From Gnetum montanum (Eukaryota; Streptophyta; Gnetopsida; Gnetales; Gnetaceae), in the NCBI GenBank assembly GCA_015680685.1, contig MNCI01009214.1, positions 3,344-67,343 of the forward strand: 64,000 nt of DNA, read 5' to 3'. How positions within the stretch are numbered: position 1 is the first letter of the stretch; the number at the start of each line of letters is the position of its first letter. Positions 10,599 to 23,373 of this stretch are shown here, one piece after another. The position numbers and the translations under genes are program-made. The notes under the pieces are model-generated. The model was given only the letters and a program-made list of their open reading frames with translations, did not search any database and had not been told where the DNA came from.

Positions 10599-12179
10599 AT
10601 AGTGACTAAAAACATTGACTACTGGAATGTTGAGGGATCCACGAGTGCATAGTCCTAAGCCCAAATCTGCATAAGGGCCTGCTGAAGGTGGAGATGGGGT
10701 TTCTTGAACGATCTTGTCGATTAAATAAGGACTTTTCAAATGTAATCAAGGTACTCGATGCAACCAGGGTGTAACATGGTTAGCCCTGATGCTAAGGTGC
10801 AATGATGCTAAGTATTCTAGCGATGTTAACAGTGTTGGTGGGTGTGAGCATGGTCAAAGGGTTTAAGTAAAAAATGAAGGTGTCCATGTGTGAGGACTAT
10901 TGCCCAAGCATGTCTATGCATGAAAATAGTAGAAAATGTAAGTAAAATGTAGAAAATGGAAGTAAAATGCTAAAAATGTCAAGAAATAGAGAGAGAGAAT
11001 GGAACACCACCCCAAATGGGGTTGAGCGTAGTTAACTCTAGAAGGGGTGAGAAGGTATGTAGTGTATAACAGGCATAGTGGATAGCGTAGTCATAGTCGT
11101 GAGGGTGTTTTGTTGTAAAGACGAATGTTCCACCATGGTGCTTGTGCTTGCTGGGTTGGCTATTGTGGTGTGCAGTGGTTTGGGGTGGTCTGGTGAACTG
11201 GGTGGTATGCAACTTTGCCTCTCCAATATGCTAGAATGTCCTTGATTTGCTAATGCTTTGATTTTGCCTTAAATTTTCTCTTATCCAATGCTCAAATTTT
11301 CCAACTTGCTTCAATTTTTCCAACCTCTCAAATTTTCCAATCTCGAAAACATTGAGGGTGGGGGTATTTATGGGGCTAGGTTTAGCATGAAATGTGGAGT
11401 AACTGCCATGTGGCAAAGGGGATGGTTGGGACTATGTTGTCACCCAACTATGCTCTCCACTGGGGCTAGAGATGTTATGCTTTGCTATGCTCTGTTGGAC
11501 TTTACAAGACTACGAGACTACAACTATGCTACCAAGTACATGCATATGCACTGAGAGGACCACAATGTACATGAAAAAATGCAACTTTGGAGACTACGCT
11601 TCGGGACTATTCTCTCTACTATCTTGTGTGGGGTTGAGCGTAGTTACAATTTTTGGGATAAAAGGGGATACAAAAAAGATTTATTTTGCTAACTACACTT
11701 GCTAGAGGTGAGTTTGAGCTAAATGCTAGTGCTATGTTGAGGAGGCTATTTTGATTGACTACGCTTGACTATGCTTCAGAATGGGGGATAGCGTAGTCCA
11801 ACACTTAGAAAAATTCTGCAAAATGACTATGTGTTGACTATGCTCTCCATGGGAGGCTAACTATGCTCTCGATTGGGGATGAGCATAGTCCCATCACTTA
11901 GAAAATTTTGTAGCGGCTAGCTTGACACTTAAATTTTTTTTTTTTTGCAAAACTAGCATTTATGTTGACTACACTTGACTACACTCTAGGGCAGTGGAGA
12001 GCGTAGTCTTAACACTTAGAAAATTTTGCAGTGACTATCTTGACACTTAGAAAAAATTGCAAAACTGGCCTGTGTGTTGACTATGCTTGAGTATGCTCTA
12101 GGGTAGTGGAGAGCGTAGTCTGAACACTTAGAAAATCTTGCACCTAGGATGCCGAAGTTCAAATTTGGTGGTGTTTCAG
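10599..12179 (-). repeat. Element D 5' LTR (right copy)
   Basis: It is the partner of 2098-3684. Its 112-bp tandem units start near 11895, 12013 and 12124. The two LTRs differ clearly throughout by eye, so the insertion is not recent. Confidence 0.85.
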
Positions 12180-12184
12180 TCTCT

Positions 12185-12291
12185 TTGACTTTTAACTATT
12201 CCTCCATAGATATGACTTGTGGGTGAGTCACAAACAAGGTGATATTATTACAATGAAGGTAATCTAGCACAGAATAATGGATAGCTTGTTA
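12185..12291 (+). repeat. Element G 5' LTR, second part
   Basis: It continues the LTR interrupted at 2097. TTGACTTTTAACTATTCCTCC onward aligns with 36590-36695 in the 3' LTR. It ends in TGTTA, against CATCA in the 3' copy, directly before the primer site. Confidence 0.8.
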
Positions 12292-12315
12292 ATTTAGTGT
12301 CATTACTAGGGAGGC
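12292..12315 (+). promoter_or_regulatory. Primer-binding site of element G (tRNA-Asp type, decayed)
   Basis: TTTAGTGTCATTACTAGGG is a mutated form of TTGGCGCCGTTGCCGGGG, the complement of the plant tRNA-Asp 3' end used by Athila-type elements. Most changes are C to T or G to A transitions. It lies directly after the 5' LTR. Confidence 0.65.
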
Positions 12316-13293
12316 TAGCAAAGTCAGTCTTCATCAAGGGTTGATATGCTTTTATTATTTTCTTTAGTTATTTTTCTTTTTTCTTTTGGATTGAGAGTTA
12401 GTCCTCATCAACAAAGAGGTACATACTCTCTCTTGTATTTTTCTATTTTGTAATTTACTTTTAGCAATGGTTTCTTTTAAATTTTTTTCATGTAAGAAGA
12501 AAATAAAAAAATAAAAATTGAGGAGAAAGTACAGGAGAAGTTGCAAGAATAAGTTCCTTTAGTTTCTAAGATTGAAGAAAGCTATAAGAAAACTACCTTT
12601 AAAGCCATAATTATAGGTGTGGTAAAAACTGTTTGTAAGTTCCTAGGACTAATTGCTCATGAATATGTTAGGGAAGGTTGTGCTTTTTAATTTTAATTAC
12701 ATCTAATAAGCCACCTAAAAATCCAACTTGAATATAACCTCCTAAGAATACTAAATTTTTTTATAAATACATTATAACAATTGATTTAGAGCATATTCTA
12801 GAAGAACCCAAACAAGAGAGACTTAGTCTTGAAGTAAACAAATTAGGAAGATAAAAGGAAACTTCGACTAGTATCCTTACAACTTTCAAAACTTCCATAA
12901 CTCCCATAAATCAAAGGGTATCAATTAGTAACAAAGAGGAATTAAAATTTCACCTAACTCAATCAGCTAGGAAAAGATAATAATTCATGCAAAACAATAC
13001 TAGGAGAATTAGTGAGATTTAACTAGCCAATATATAACTTTAACTCAACAGGTTTAGGCTTTAGAATAGATTTTTGCAATCTCCTATCATATAATAATCA
13101 AATAACAAAGAAACTAAATTTGAATTTCGAATAGAAATTTCTAAACCAAGCAAGCTAACAACTCAATTTTCATTTTTGGTAGCATTTAATCCAATCTTAT
13201 ATACTTTAAATATAAGAATGGAGACAATGAATCTAGTTACAAATTCTATTTTCTAAGAAAAAAAATCTTAACCTTACCTAAATATTAAGCCCT
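12316..13293 (+). other. Element G leader, untranslated
   Basis: About 1 kb between the primer site and the first gag methionine. It is AT-rich with many stops in all frames. A weak gag N-terminus could begin further upstream, but I could not read one. Confidence 0.5.
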
Positions 13294-15032
13294 ATGGCTA
13301 CTCTAGGGGATGCTACTCAACTGATAATTACCTTAAATTTTCAAACTCCTCTTACCTTAGTAGCCACCTCTATTTCAATACCAAGTCCAACCCCAATTTC
13401 AATCATAGATACCTCTTTATTTATTTTTGGATCCCCTTCATATCATATACCTCTTACAAGCTTTCAAAGCTTAATTCCTCTTTCTTTTGGCATTATGTTC
13501 TCTAATTTTCCTATAGGCCAAGTGTACCAAGGTCAAACCTTAGGATATTTATTGAATCAAGAAATTGCTACTATTCCTTAAGGACCATTAGTATTTCTTC
13601 TAGGAAGAAATGTAGAAGTTTAAAACTCCAATTTATTGCCCATATTTTAGAAAACTAATGATGAAGACCCCATAACTCATTCTAGAGAATGTGAAAGCAT
13701 GATAATCATGTTAGCGCCTTAAGGAGAAGATAGGACAAAAACAATAGCTTATAAATCCACCTTAAAGGATAAAGCTAAAATTTGGCTCCAAACCTTGAGA
13801 ACACAGATAGGCTCATGGGAAAAAATTAAGATAGAATTCATAAAATGATTCATCTCTAATGATAGGTTATATACTCTTAAGAAACAACTAATGAGTTTTA
13901 CTCAAATAAAAGATGAGGATTATGAAAATGCTTTTGATAAATTTAAGGGACTAGATCTTAAAAATCATAATTATGGATTTTCAGCCGATGAATAAATCCA
14001 AATATTTATAGAAGGATTGTTACCATATTGTAGACAAAATGTAGACTTTGCTTATGGTGGAAACATTTTAAATGCCACATCGAAGGAAGGTTGGAGAATT
14101 ATTGATTCCTTAGTAGATCAAAGAAAATGTTGGCCAAAACCTAATGTCATGCAAGGTGTAACTCATCAAACTAAGTAATTAAATAAGAAAGTTGATGAAT
14201 TAACCAAATTAATTAAAAAATATCATTTTTCTTAGGAGGAAGTTTGTAATCTGTATGGAAATAAGCAACATGACACCACAACTTGTCTAGCCTTATTATA
14301 TTGTAATGAAGAAGTTTAAGAATTAGTAAGAGACTTTCAACAAATTAGAATTCAAACTCCTTCATTTCAACCAAGACTATTCTACCAACAACTAGTACCA
14401 ATCTCTCAAAATAATTATAGACCATTTAGAAACCTGGTTAATGAGCAACTGAATCACTTAACCCAATGTTTGACGACCTTTATAAAAGAAAATAGGAGAT
14501 TTGTAGCTAAAACTAGAAGATAGTTTTAGAACCTAACCAAATGTGACTTATCTTTCCGACCTAAACCCAACCCCACAAATCAAAGAAAAGGCAAAGAACA
14601 ACTAAATTCCATTAGTACAAGAAGTGGTAAGAATATAAAACCCAAATCTAAGAAGTAAGTTGGTTTTAAAGACTAGGTTGAAAAAGTACAAGTAGAAGAT
14701 TGGTTAGATGAAATAACTATATTGGATAAATAGTGAAGTAGGGAACAAGTGGAGGAGAAGTTAAGAAAAAAACCTTCAATAGCTCCATCATCACCAGTAT
14801 GTAGGAAAATAATTTTACCACCATTTCCTAAAATATTGTAGGAAGATTTTTCCACTAAGACACACATTAAGAAAATGTTTAGGAAGTTGTATGTACAAAT
14901 TCCACTTGAGTAGGTTGTAATGGACACTTCACTCTACAAAATATTTAAGGGAGTTATGTACAAAAAGAAGAAAACAGAAGATTTCTAGATAAGTATACTT
15001 GATTGATAATTTATCTCAACTTATATAGGTAA
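13294..15032 (+). pseudogene. Element G gag, Athila type, with many in-frame stops
   Basis: A single frame from the ATG at 13294 stays in register to 15032, interrupted by about 18 stops, mostly TAG, TAA or TGA. Capsid features appear in order. An LKDKAKIWLQTL stretch near 13765 matches the gag core helix. IEGLLPYCRQ near 14010 is typical of Athila gag. A zinc-knuckle-like C-x2-Y-x4-H-x4-C lies at about 14245, where the second Cys has become Tyr. STRSGK lies near 14615. PPFPK and a KLYVQIP segment at 14820-14910 are the usual Athila gag-protease linker. It would form the virus-like particle. Element B interrupts it before the protease. Confidence 0.8.
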
Positions 15033-15945
15033 TGAGCATTGAGGTACCTCCTATGCCCAACCATACAAATCACAAGCGTTCACACATGATCCTATTGAAT
15101 TCCATGGATGGGACTAGTTGTGGCATCTAGATCATTATGCCTTGATTGTAGTTCATTGTCTTGTTTAGTCCAGAGTGAGGCATATGATTCTTGATGTTGT
15201 TTCAACCTTATGATACTTCTAATAATAATACAGAAATCAATTATTTAAACTAATTAACAATGAAAAGTAAAGTTTAAACTAGCCTACGAGTGATGAGTGT
15301 TCATTTCCAACTTGTCGTATACATCTTAAATCCATGTATCCGCTACTGGGATTACCAAGTGCTATACTACCGGGTGAACTAAGCAATAATGCTGCTATGG
15401 TTACCAAGTGAATATGTGTCTATGCTTGAAATGGGGCGTGGTCATTTTGCCAATTCATTAATATGCATGAAAATGTAAATATTAACTAAATGCATGAAAA
15501 ATAAATTGCATGGAAAGTAATTCTAATCTAAGTCAAAGTGCTATAATGATTAAGAATCAATCTTGAGCTTATTGTTGTTCATGAAATATGTCTAGATACA
15601 TTGCCACTTGAATAAGACACCATACAATTGACTCAGATCCACACTGTGGGTGCTCATTGATTGTTCTCTAAGACTATGGAACAAAACTGCAAGAGTTTAG
15701 CTACTTTATTGACTAATTGACTTTCAAACTATGCATCCAAGTGTTATATTTATAGGTTGGCACATATCCCACAATATCGGATATTTGATAACATAGCATG
15801 TGATCCAATATTAGATATGCAATGTCACAACTCTAATATTGTCAACCAAAAATTGACTTTTTGTCAAATATATGTGATATAGTATCAATGATATTGCAAA
15901 TGTGACATAGCATCAGTGATATCCTAGCCAATTGATGATTCATCA
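15033..15945 (-). repeat. Element B 3' LTR (left copy)
   Basis: On the minus strand it starts TGATGAATCATCA, then runs through a region with many GATATC, CAATATC and GTGATATA-like motifs. A TATA box follows at 15747-15754 (minus). The last 35 bases resemble the LTR end of family A (GTATGGTTG, then TAGG, then a CCTC-CA ending), so the two families' LTRs are related at the U5 end. Confidence 0.85.
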
Positions 15946-15956
15946 TACCCCCACAA
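15946..15956 (-). promoter_or_regulatory. Polypurine tract of element B
   Basis: On the minus strand TTGTGGGGGTA directly precedes the TGATGAATC start of the 3' LTR. It has the same GGGGGTA|TGATG junction as family A. It primes plus-strand DNA synthesis. Confidence 0.75.
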
Positions 15957-18499
15957 TTGAATAAAAAATCTTCCTTAAGTTAATAGGATAGGACCATGCT
16001 TTCTTTACAAAAAAATTGGAAATGATGGGATTATTGACTGATACTAACTATTAGCTGACTCTGAGTGCCGCATTATAAAATTTTATTCAAGTGGATGCAT
16101 ACAAAATGACAGAGTGACAAAAAGACTGGATAGACATTGAAGATTACAAAATTTATAGAGGTCTTCAAGAATCTAGTAAAGATGATTCTTCTTGTTGTCG
16201 CTAGTGGTGGTAGACTTTTAACCTTGATTGTTATGCCGATGCTTCTCTATTTATGCAGAACATTCTTGAAGTGTAGACTGAAATTTCTTCTCATCGTCCC
16301 ATGGATCTAGTAAACATGCAAAGTTTGATCTACTATCTTGTATGTGTTATGATTTATCCATGGGCATATCCTCTATTATCCCCCTCTTGGCTTTGTTTTC
16401 ATGCTTGGTAAAAGACCTTCTTCCTTAGGTGTTTCTTTTAGAATCACCTATAGTCAGTAAAGAATGAACATTAGATTTTGTAAATTTTCTTTAATAATTA
16501 ATCCTTTTCCAATTCCTTAGTTTTCATTTAAGCATAAGGTGATGATAGCATACTATTCCTAATGCTATGAGGTAACTAAAATCATCAAGTTGTTCACATT
16601 ATTTTTGATCAATTACTATTAGTTATCATGATGTTCAAAAATAGGATGTTGGAAAAATTTCAAAAATTTCAAAGTAGGCATCCCTAGCCCCCATGACTAA
16701 TAAGTGTAACTTTAGAAGCACACAAGTTTTTGAACAATGAAAACCAAAGGTTTGATTTATAAGATGGCCAAGAAATATTAATGGATATGGAAATAGAAAG
16801 GTAGGAAATATTAATGAAACAGATGAGAAGTAGTCCCAAAATCATGCATAAATTCAAAGAAATTGTCATTGACATTCTAGAAGATGTGAAGGTTAGTTCA
16901 AAGCCATGATAAACAAAAGTTATGCAAGTGGGTCCTTCCCAAAGTAGGCTTCTACCATAATGCCCTTGCATAACCACTTCTATAGATGTTCATCGGCACT
17001 TGAGAAGTTAAATGTAGACCATGTCTTTCTTTCAAACAACATACAACTGCTGTGGTTGGGATGTTGCACTATACTACACAAAACTAGAAGGCTCATAATT
17101 GCATGTAGTAGTGAGGTGAATAATGGGATGATAAGGGATTGTAAACATCAAGATGTAAGGTACTTGTCACAATAGGTTCTTATGAAAAGTGTGATTAAAA
17201 TGATTAGCATACCTATTTGTCCAAGTTCAAACAAAGTCCATACCATGAACTGTAACCTCACATTGATGTGTTTTCTCCTACCCACCACCATGAGTTCACA
17301 ACCACCACAAAGAACAATCATCACTCCAAAAAGAGAAGAAAAGAGAAAAAGGAAGGAAGGGCCTTAGTTAGACGGTTGTCTATAGGCATGGGTAACATGT
17401 CTTTCGAGCCCTATAACCAGTGCTTGTAGCCCATTATTGTGTCTAAGGGATGTGCTTTGAATTCCCATTATTTTTTTTATTTTTCTTATTTTTTATTTGT
17501 TTTATTTTTTTTGGATTTTAAATTTTTTTGAAATGGGAACCACACCATGCAAAATCATAGCTTCCTATTTATTGGTTGATGAAGGAGTGATGATACGTTC
17601 CTTGAGTAGTCATAAACCACATGAAGGAAGTCAAGAAGAGAACCCAACAAATCCCATTGAGGTCACACCCTTTCCCATTCCCACTTGGTCATTCCCTCTT
17701 TTTTCAAGGTACAATGATCATTGATGAATTTTAGTTTCATAAAAGAAGAACCAAATTGTTTCCATGATAAAGACCTTTTATTGAAAGAATTGGAGGGATG
17801 GATGAGGTGGTCTCACTACATTATACAATTACTTATCCAATCATCTTGGTAGCATGGTGCAAAAACCCAACACATAGCGTTGACTTATGCATAATTACTT
17901 GGCAATATTATGGACAAAAACATAAAATACATTCATAAAACATAAAGAGAATGGCTCAATAAAAGATAAAAATATGAAGAAAAGAAAAATATTAAGAAAT
18001 GGAAAACATATGAAGAATTATAAAATTTTGGAAGAAATAGGAAAATGATAAAAAATTGTAAAATAAAAAAGGTGAAAAATACTTATTAGTTCTTGAACTA
18101 GGATGAAGCATCTTCCCCATGACTAACCTTATGGCCACACATTCAAAAGATGAACCACACAATCCCTTGGTTATACATCACCAATTTCCCATCTATCACT
18201 ATTACTAATTTAATTAATCATGTGGTAGCACATCTAACATTATTGATAGTCTTTTTTGGATCATTCAAAGATATATCTTCATTTGGACTTGAAGGTATTT
18301 CCATTTTGGAGGATCCAGATGTGTTTGCTTCTTCTTGATTTTCTATTTTAATTCTTGGGTCTCTGTGTTTAATATCCTTTTCTAGTGTATAATTAGAGCA
18401 TATGATATATGCATCTAAGTCCTCTGTTTGGTTCATTTTATTAAGTCTAGAACTAATAATCAGATCAATTACGTCCATGCATCTTTGAAATAATTTTAT
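15957..18499 (-). other. Element B noncoding tail with blocks conserved in family A
   Basis: No domain is readable, although the minus strand is open at 18478-18218 just after the gag frame. Segments match the family A tail in the same order: the AGTCATGGGG motif at 18109-18124, the GCATGGTGTGGTTC block near 17540-17555, block 1 at 17408-17468, the ACTAAGGCCCTTC match near 17352-17370, block 2 at 16927-16975, and AGTCATGGGGGCT at 16686-16698. This shared order shows common descent of the whole tail. Confidence 0.7.
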
Positions 18500-21395
18500 A
18501 TTCTCATTTTCAAGCCACTAGGTGTCTTCTAGTTTAGTAGCTACTACGTAGACTAGTTTTTGCTCACACACTTGTTCCTTAGCTTTGTTGTGGGTTATGT
18601 TAATATTTTGAATTTCCTGTCCACAACTGCACCCTTTACTATTCGTGATGCATGGATTTTCTTGTCTCTCCACAATGATAAGTTCATCATTTATGTCTTG
18701 TGTTGGAGTGGTGATGGTTGTTGGCTTTTGAATATGATTAGGAGACATTGTTTTAGTAAGGAAGGGTGTTCCACTAGATTGTATTTGTGTTGGTTTTGAT
18801 GTGCTAGTAGGTCTATGTGTTTTGTGCTTGTGTGAGGAAACTATCCTAAAGAAAGAACATTTTTGAGGTTGTGGTTGAGATCTACTAGCGTTATCATTTC
18901 CATGTATGTTCATAGCACAAGTGGCATTCTTTCATTGATGTTGTGGTGATGAACCTTCCTATGTTGTTGGCAATGAAATATGGTGGAGGAAAGTATGAGA
19001 ATATTAAGGATATGATGAAGGATGAGAGGTGTGAGGTGGTGATCTCATGGAAGATGTTGCGGGATGATGATATTTGAGAGAGTGGTAGTACTGATTTGAG
19101 GTAGAGGAAGTGGAACTAGTTAGGGAAATTGGTTGTTGAACATAATATTTGTACGGGTTTGGCTGACAATAAGGGTAGTGCTAGTTTGATGATGATCTCC
19201 CCCATGACTGTGGGGTTTCCCATGGCATTTAATAGTAGTTTTGAGGTTGATAAGAAGCCCCACTAGGATAGTATAGTTGTTGTAGGATTGTCTATAATTA
19301 CCTTGTGGGTAAGGTAATTTCCTAGGCATTTGCTTTTGTATGAACTTGGGATTCAATGAAAAAGTCCAATAGTCATGTATATGTAACATGACTAGGCAAT
19401 AGCCCTTCGGATGATCATATATGCAAATGCCACATCCAATATCTTCTTTGGTGGTTGAATCTATATCCTCTTCTTCTACAGCCATTTTCCTTTCTATTGA
19501 TTAGTGTTCTTACCTATCTCTTGGTTCCTTTTTCTCCTTTTTTTGTGGTCACTTAATTTGTTTTTCATTACTTTCTCCTCTATGATTTCCACACAAGTAC
19601 TAACTTTCTCATTTATCCATTCTAATATCTTATCCAACTTTGCTTCAAGCTCATCAATAGACTTTTGTATTAGGAACGTATGTTGTGGAGTCACGTCATC
19701 AAGAGCTACCTATTTTTTCTCATCATAGATATGGACCCTTTTCTTTTGAAGATTTGGATCCCAGTTATTGTCCTATACATTCTCTCATTTACATAGCTCT
19801 GCTTCTTATTTTTCCACCCACTCAATTAGCCTTTGTATTTGATGGACTTTTAGTTTGTATAACTAACCTTGGGTATAAATCCCAAGGGTCTCCCTCCTTT
19901 CATTACAAAGCCCATCTATGATGTGGAAAAATTGCTCTTTTTGAGAGAAATCATGGCTAGGACATCTATGTAGTAGCAAATAGTATCTATTGAAGGCTAC
20001 ATCCAAGGGTTCACGATTTTCTTGCTTTTACCATTGGATTTGTTTTCTTAAGTTGATACTCTTGCATAGGTTTGGTATTTTTCATTGAAAAGTTCTAGCA
20101 TTGTGGACCATTGGTGGATGGAATTTGGTACTAATTATCAACTAGAAGATCTTCTTTTCATGAATCAATATTGGGACAATATCATTGATGGAAGTTGTAA
20201 TTCTATAGTACGATTATGTATGTATCCCTTATTTTAATTAATCTTTTACAAATTTTTTGTCCAAGTCTTTAAAAGTTTTGCTATTTTGTTTGCTGTAATT
20301 GAGAAAGTTTGAGAGTATATATATATAAAGGTCTGCTAGAAATAGCTAGAGTTTTTCAAGGATAACTCTAATTGATTCATAAACAAATGTTGGAATACAG
20401 CCTTTCCTAATTTATCCATATGAGTTAGTATAGGTAGGGCAAAAAACTCCTTCGCCCCATTCATATCTTCTTTCATATGTAATAAAGGTACTATTAAAGC
20501 AATCAATTTCCAACCAGCTTAGTAAAAAGCTTCCCTAGGAGTCAATCCACCATTTGTCCATGTCTCAAAAATCAAAATTTCTCGTATGTCATTTTCACTC
20601 TTATAAGAATGAATGCTAAAGTTAACATTTCGAACAGGCATGATCTATATCAACTTTAAGCTTCATCTATTAGTATCCTAGGGAAGAGCTTAAGCTTTTG
20701 TCACTTATTTTTGATATTTTTCAAGGCATAGGTATTGTGGAAGAATTGTAAGTGATGTTGTGGATTAGAATTATAGCCCCCCCTAAATTTAGGAATGTTA
20801 TTTATGTCAAGCCATTTGATGCGGTTATCCTTTTGATGCCTTTGGGGTATTTGAACTACCTCCCTAATTTGTGTTAGGCCCTTAGTAGCCAACAAGGGTT
20901 CATCTGTACTAATCACATCATGGTGTTAATCTATATTTCTATGCATCTGATTGTGATGATCTTGTCTATGTTCATTTTCGTATCTTTGATTTTGCCCTTG
21001 GGTTCAATTTCTATGTTGACCCCATAGTGGAGCTTTATGTCTATACCTATGTTCATCTTTGTTAGAACTAGATGTTGAAGAGGAAGAGGAAGATGAAGAA
21101 TTGGGAAAATTGTTGTGGCTCCTATAGTTCTCTCCCTAATCCATTGATTTATCTTTTCTAGGTTTAGAGGAGGTCCTAGCCCTTAAGTCCCTCCTTGACC
21201 TAGGACTTACTTCATCTTCTCTAGGATTTTCTGCACTAGTTAGATGTAGTCTTTGAGTGTAGTAAGGGTCTAAATGAGTATAAGAAATCCTTTCTTGAGG
21301 TTTTTTACTATAATTTTCTTTAATATAGATCCTATCATTTCTCCTATGAGTGCTTTCACATGTGATGCAATCTTGGTCCTATGTGAAGAAGACAT
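18500..21395 (-). pseudogene. Element B gag, decayed; protease region absent
   Basis: The minus-strand ATG at 21395 begins MSSSH, as in A4 (MTSSH). Family A homology follows: IPQRHQKD and LDINNIPKF with a PQHHLQFFHN core (20916-20701), STMLELFNEKYQTY near 20080-20120, a helical segment at 19694-19494, and a zinc knuckle C-x2-C-x3-H-x4-C near 19425. An NPYKYYVQQP stretch matches the family A proline/glutamine region. SFFR near 18840 matches the family A PFFR segment. In family A the retropepsin comes next. Here the sequence passes directly to a Cys-containing segment (GCSCGQEI, VYVVATK) that lies after the protease in family A. The protease therefore appears deleted or never gained. It has many stops and some frameshifts. 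Confidence 0.7.
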
Positions 21396-21506
21396 GATTT
21401 TACTTAATAACATGTGTAACTTAAAATATTAATATTTTCTACGAGATAGATTGTTACTACCTTTACAGTGATCGTGTATAATATAACTAATCTAGATAAC
21501 TAGTAC

Positions 21507-21530
21507 CATCCCTAGAAATGGCGCAAATGA
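21507..21530 (-). promoter_or_regulatory. Primer-binding site of element B (tRNA-Asp type)
   Basis: On the minus strand TTTGCGCCATTTCTAGGG directly follows the 5' LTR end. It matches TTGGCGCCGTTGCCGGGG at most positions. Confidence 0.7.
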
Positions 21531-22504
21531 TGAACGGTGAGGAACCCCCTATGTTCAACCATACAAATCACAAGCATTCATGCAGGATTCGATTGAATTC
21601 CATGGATGGGATTAGTTGCAGCATCTAGATAATTATGCCTTGATTGTAGTTCACAGTCTTCCCACTTGGACTAGTGGTAGCTTTGTCACGTATGGTTTAG
21701 TCCAAAGTAAGGCATATGATTCTTGATGTTGTTTCAGCCTTATGCTACTTCTAATAATGATAAAGAAATCAATTATTTAAACTAATTAATAATGAAAAGT
21801 AAAGACTAAACTAGCCTACGAGTGATGAGTGTCCATTTCCAGCTTGCTGTACATGTCCTAAACCCATGTATCCATGACTAGTATTATCAAGTGCTATTCT
21901 ACTAGGAAAATTAAGCAATATCATTGCTGGGGTTACCAAGTGAATACGTGTTTATGCTCGAAACTAGTCATAAATTTTGCCAATTTATTAATATGCATGG
22001 AAATGTAAATATACTAAGTACATGAAAAATAAATTGCATGGAAGTTAAATCTAATCTAAGTCAAAGTGCTATAATGAGTAAGAATCAATCTCGAGCTTAT
22101 TATTGTTCATGGAATGTGTCTAGGTACATTGCCACTCAAATAAGACACTATACAAATAACTTAGATCCAGATTGTGGGTGCTCATTGATTGTTCTCTAAG
22201 ACTATAGAACAAAATTGTAAGAGTTAAGCTACTCTATTGACTAATTAACTTTCAAACCATGTCTCCAAGTGTTATATTTATAGGCTAGCACACATCCCAT
22301 GATATTAGATATCAGATGACACAACATGTGATCCGATATCAAATATGCAATATCACGACTCTAATATCAAAGCTAAGATATCAAAGCTCCAAAATCATAG
22401 ATGACCAAAAATTGACTTTTTGTCAAATAGATGTGATATAGCATCACCAATATCACAAATGTGATGTAGCATTAGCGATATCCTAGCCAACTGATGATTC
22501 ATCA
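21531..22504 (-). repeat. Element B 5' LTR (right copy)
   Basis: It is the partner of 15033-15945, with a minus-strand TATAAATA at 22275-22282. It is about 60 bp longer than the left copy. The extra length lies partly in the ATATC-rich stretch near 22360-22390, where an extra AAGATATCAAAGC-like unit is present. Confidence 0.85.
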
Positions 22505-23370
22505 ATAAGGTTATGAAATTCCAAAGTATCAAGATCTATGAGTCCCAACTATTCTTATAAAAATCAATGGCAAAATTAAGAAAAATGCCCTATAGATTTA
22601 GACGCTAGCATTAATATTATGCCATGTGCAATGGCTAAGGTACTAGACCTAGAAATCATTAGAGAATTAAATATGTCAATTTCCTTGGTTGATGGATCAA
22701 TCATTAAACCTATAGGAATAGTTGAAGATTTAATAGTAGAAGTATAGAAGGAAAATATCTTGTAGATTTTTTTCTATTGGAATTTAAGGATTGAGATTAC
22801 TTTCCTATTATTCTAGGAAGACCTTTGTTAGCAACAATTGATGCTATAATCAATTGTAGGTTAGAAAAACTTCAATAAACCTTTGCCAGTCTCACTTTTA
22901 CACTTAATATATTTGACAAGACAATGGAGGATAGAATAAACCAAGACATTAAAGAAGCTAGAATGCTTTATTCAATATCAATTTTTGCCATAGTGGAAGA
23001 TAGGAAAACTTTAGAACTCAATAATTTTAATCAGGGGTCCTTAGATTCTTCTACTATAGAACAATAGAATCTCTTGGATCAAATTTTGAACCTAGGCTCA
23101 GGAATTATTGGGGATAATATTGAACCACCAACTTGTAACTCTCTAGAGTTAAGGAAACTACCAAATACCTTAAGTATATTTTCCTTAATGAAAATAAACC
23201 ACTAACAATAAATTCTCAAATGATCATTGATGAAGAAAAAAATTAAATAAAACTTTAAAATGAAAATTCAAGGCATTTTCATGGACTTATGAGGATCTCT
23301 TCATCATGGAATCTCACATAACATATGCCAACATCACATATATCTAGTGGACAATGTGAAACTAGTTAGA
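22505..23370 (+). pseudogene. Element G protease, decayed
   Basis: This is the continuation of G after B. ILIKINGKIKKNAL (another frame) leads into DLDASINIMP near 22597-22627. That is the Athila active-site motif D-L-G-A-S-I-N with Gly changed to Asp. Next come a hydrophobic segment with IKPIGIVEDLIVEV (22693-22740) and a degraded version of the IILGRPFL motif near 22807-22830. The segment would be the maturation protease between gag and RT. At least two frameshifts and several stops are present. The stretch 22930-23370 is a weakly readable linker. Confidence 0.7.
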
Positions 23371-23373
23371 ATT

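Larger units (their letters stand above)
2098..12179 (-). mobile_element. Element D: gag-protease LTR retrotransposon without RT or integrase
   Basis: The LTRs are 1587 and 1581 bp, at 2098-3684 and 10599-12179. The orientation is minus. A purine tract reading AAAGAGGGGCCAA (minus strand, 3685-3697) sits directly before the left LTR. The primer-site-like sequence and the gag start lie next to the right LTR. On the minus strand the internal 6.9 kb holds a decayed gag-protease frame (10311 to 6511), then about 2.8 kb of noncoding sequence with three tandem-repeat arrays. I see no RT, RNase H or integrase motif. A 5-bp duplication (TCTCT) flanks it inside the 5' LTR of G. The long LTRs and the gag and protease sequence resemble the Ty3/gypsy Tat/Ogre-Athila branch. 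Confidence 0.82.
15033..22504 (-). mobile_element. Element B: gag-only LTR retrotransposon related to family A
   Basis: LTRs lie at 15033-15945 (913 bp) and 21531-22504 (974 bp). The orientation is minus: the primer site TTTGCGCCATTTCTAGGG lies next to the right LTR and the polypurine tract TTGTGGGGGTA next to the left LTR. The gag frame (21395 to about 18500) is homologous to family A gag. The 2.1-kb noncoding tail shares short blocks with the family A tail. I find no protease, RT or integrase. Flanks are GGTAA (left) and ATAAG (right), so there is no clean target duplication. It sits between the gag and protease of G. Confidence 0.82.
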
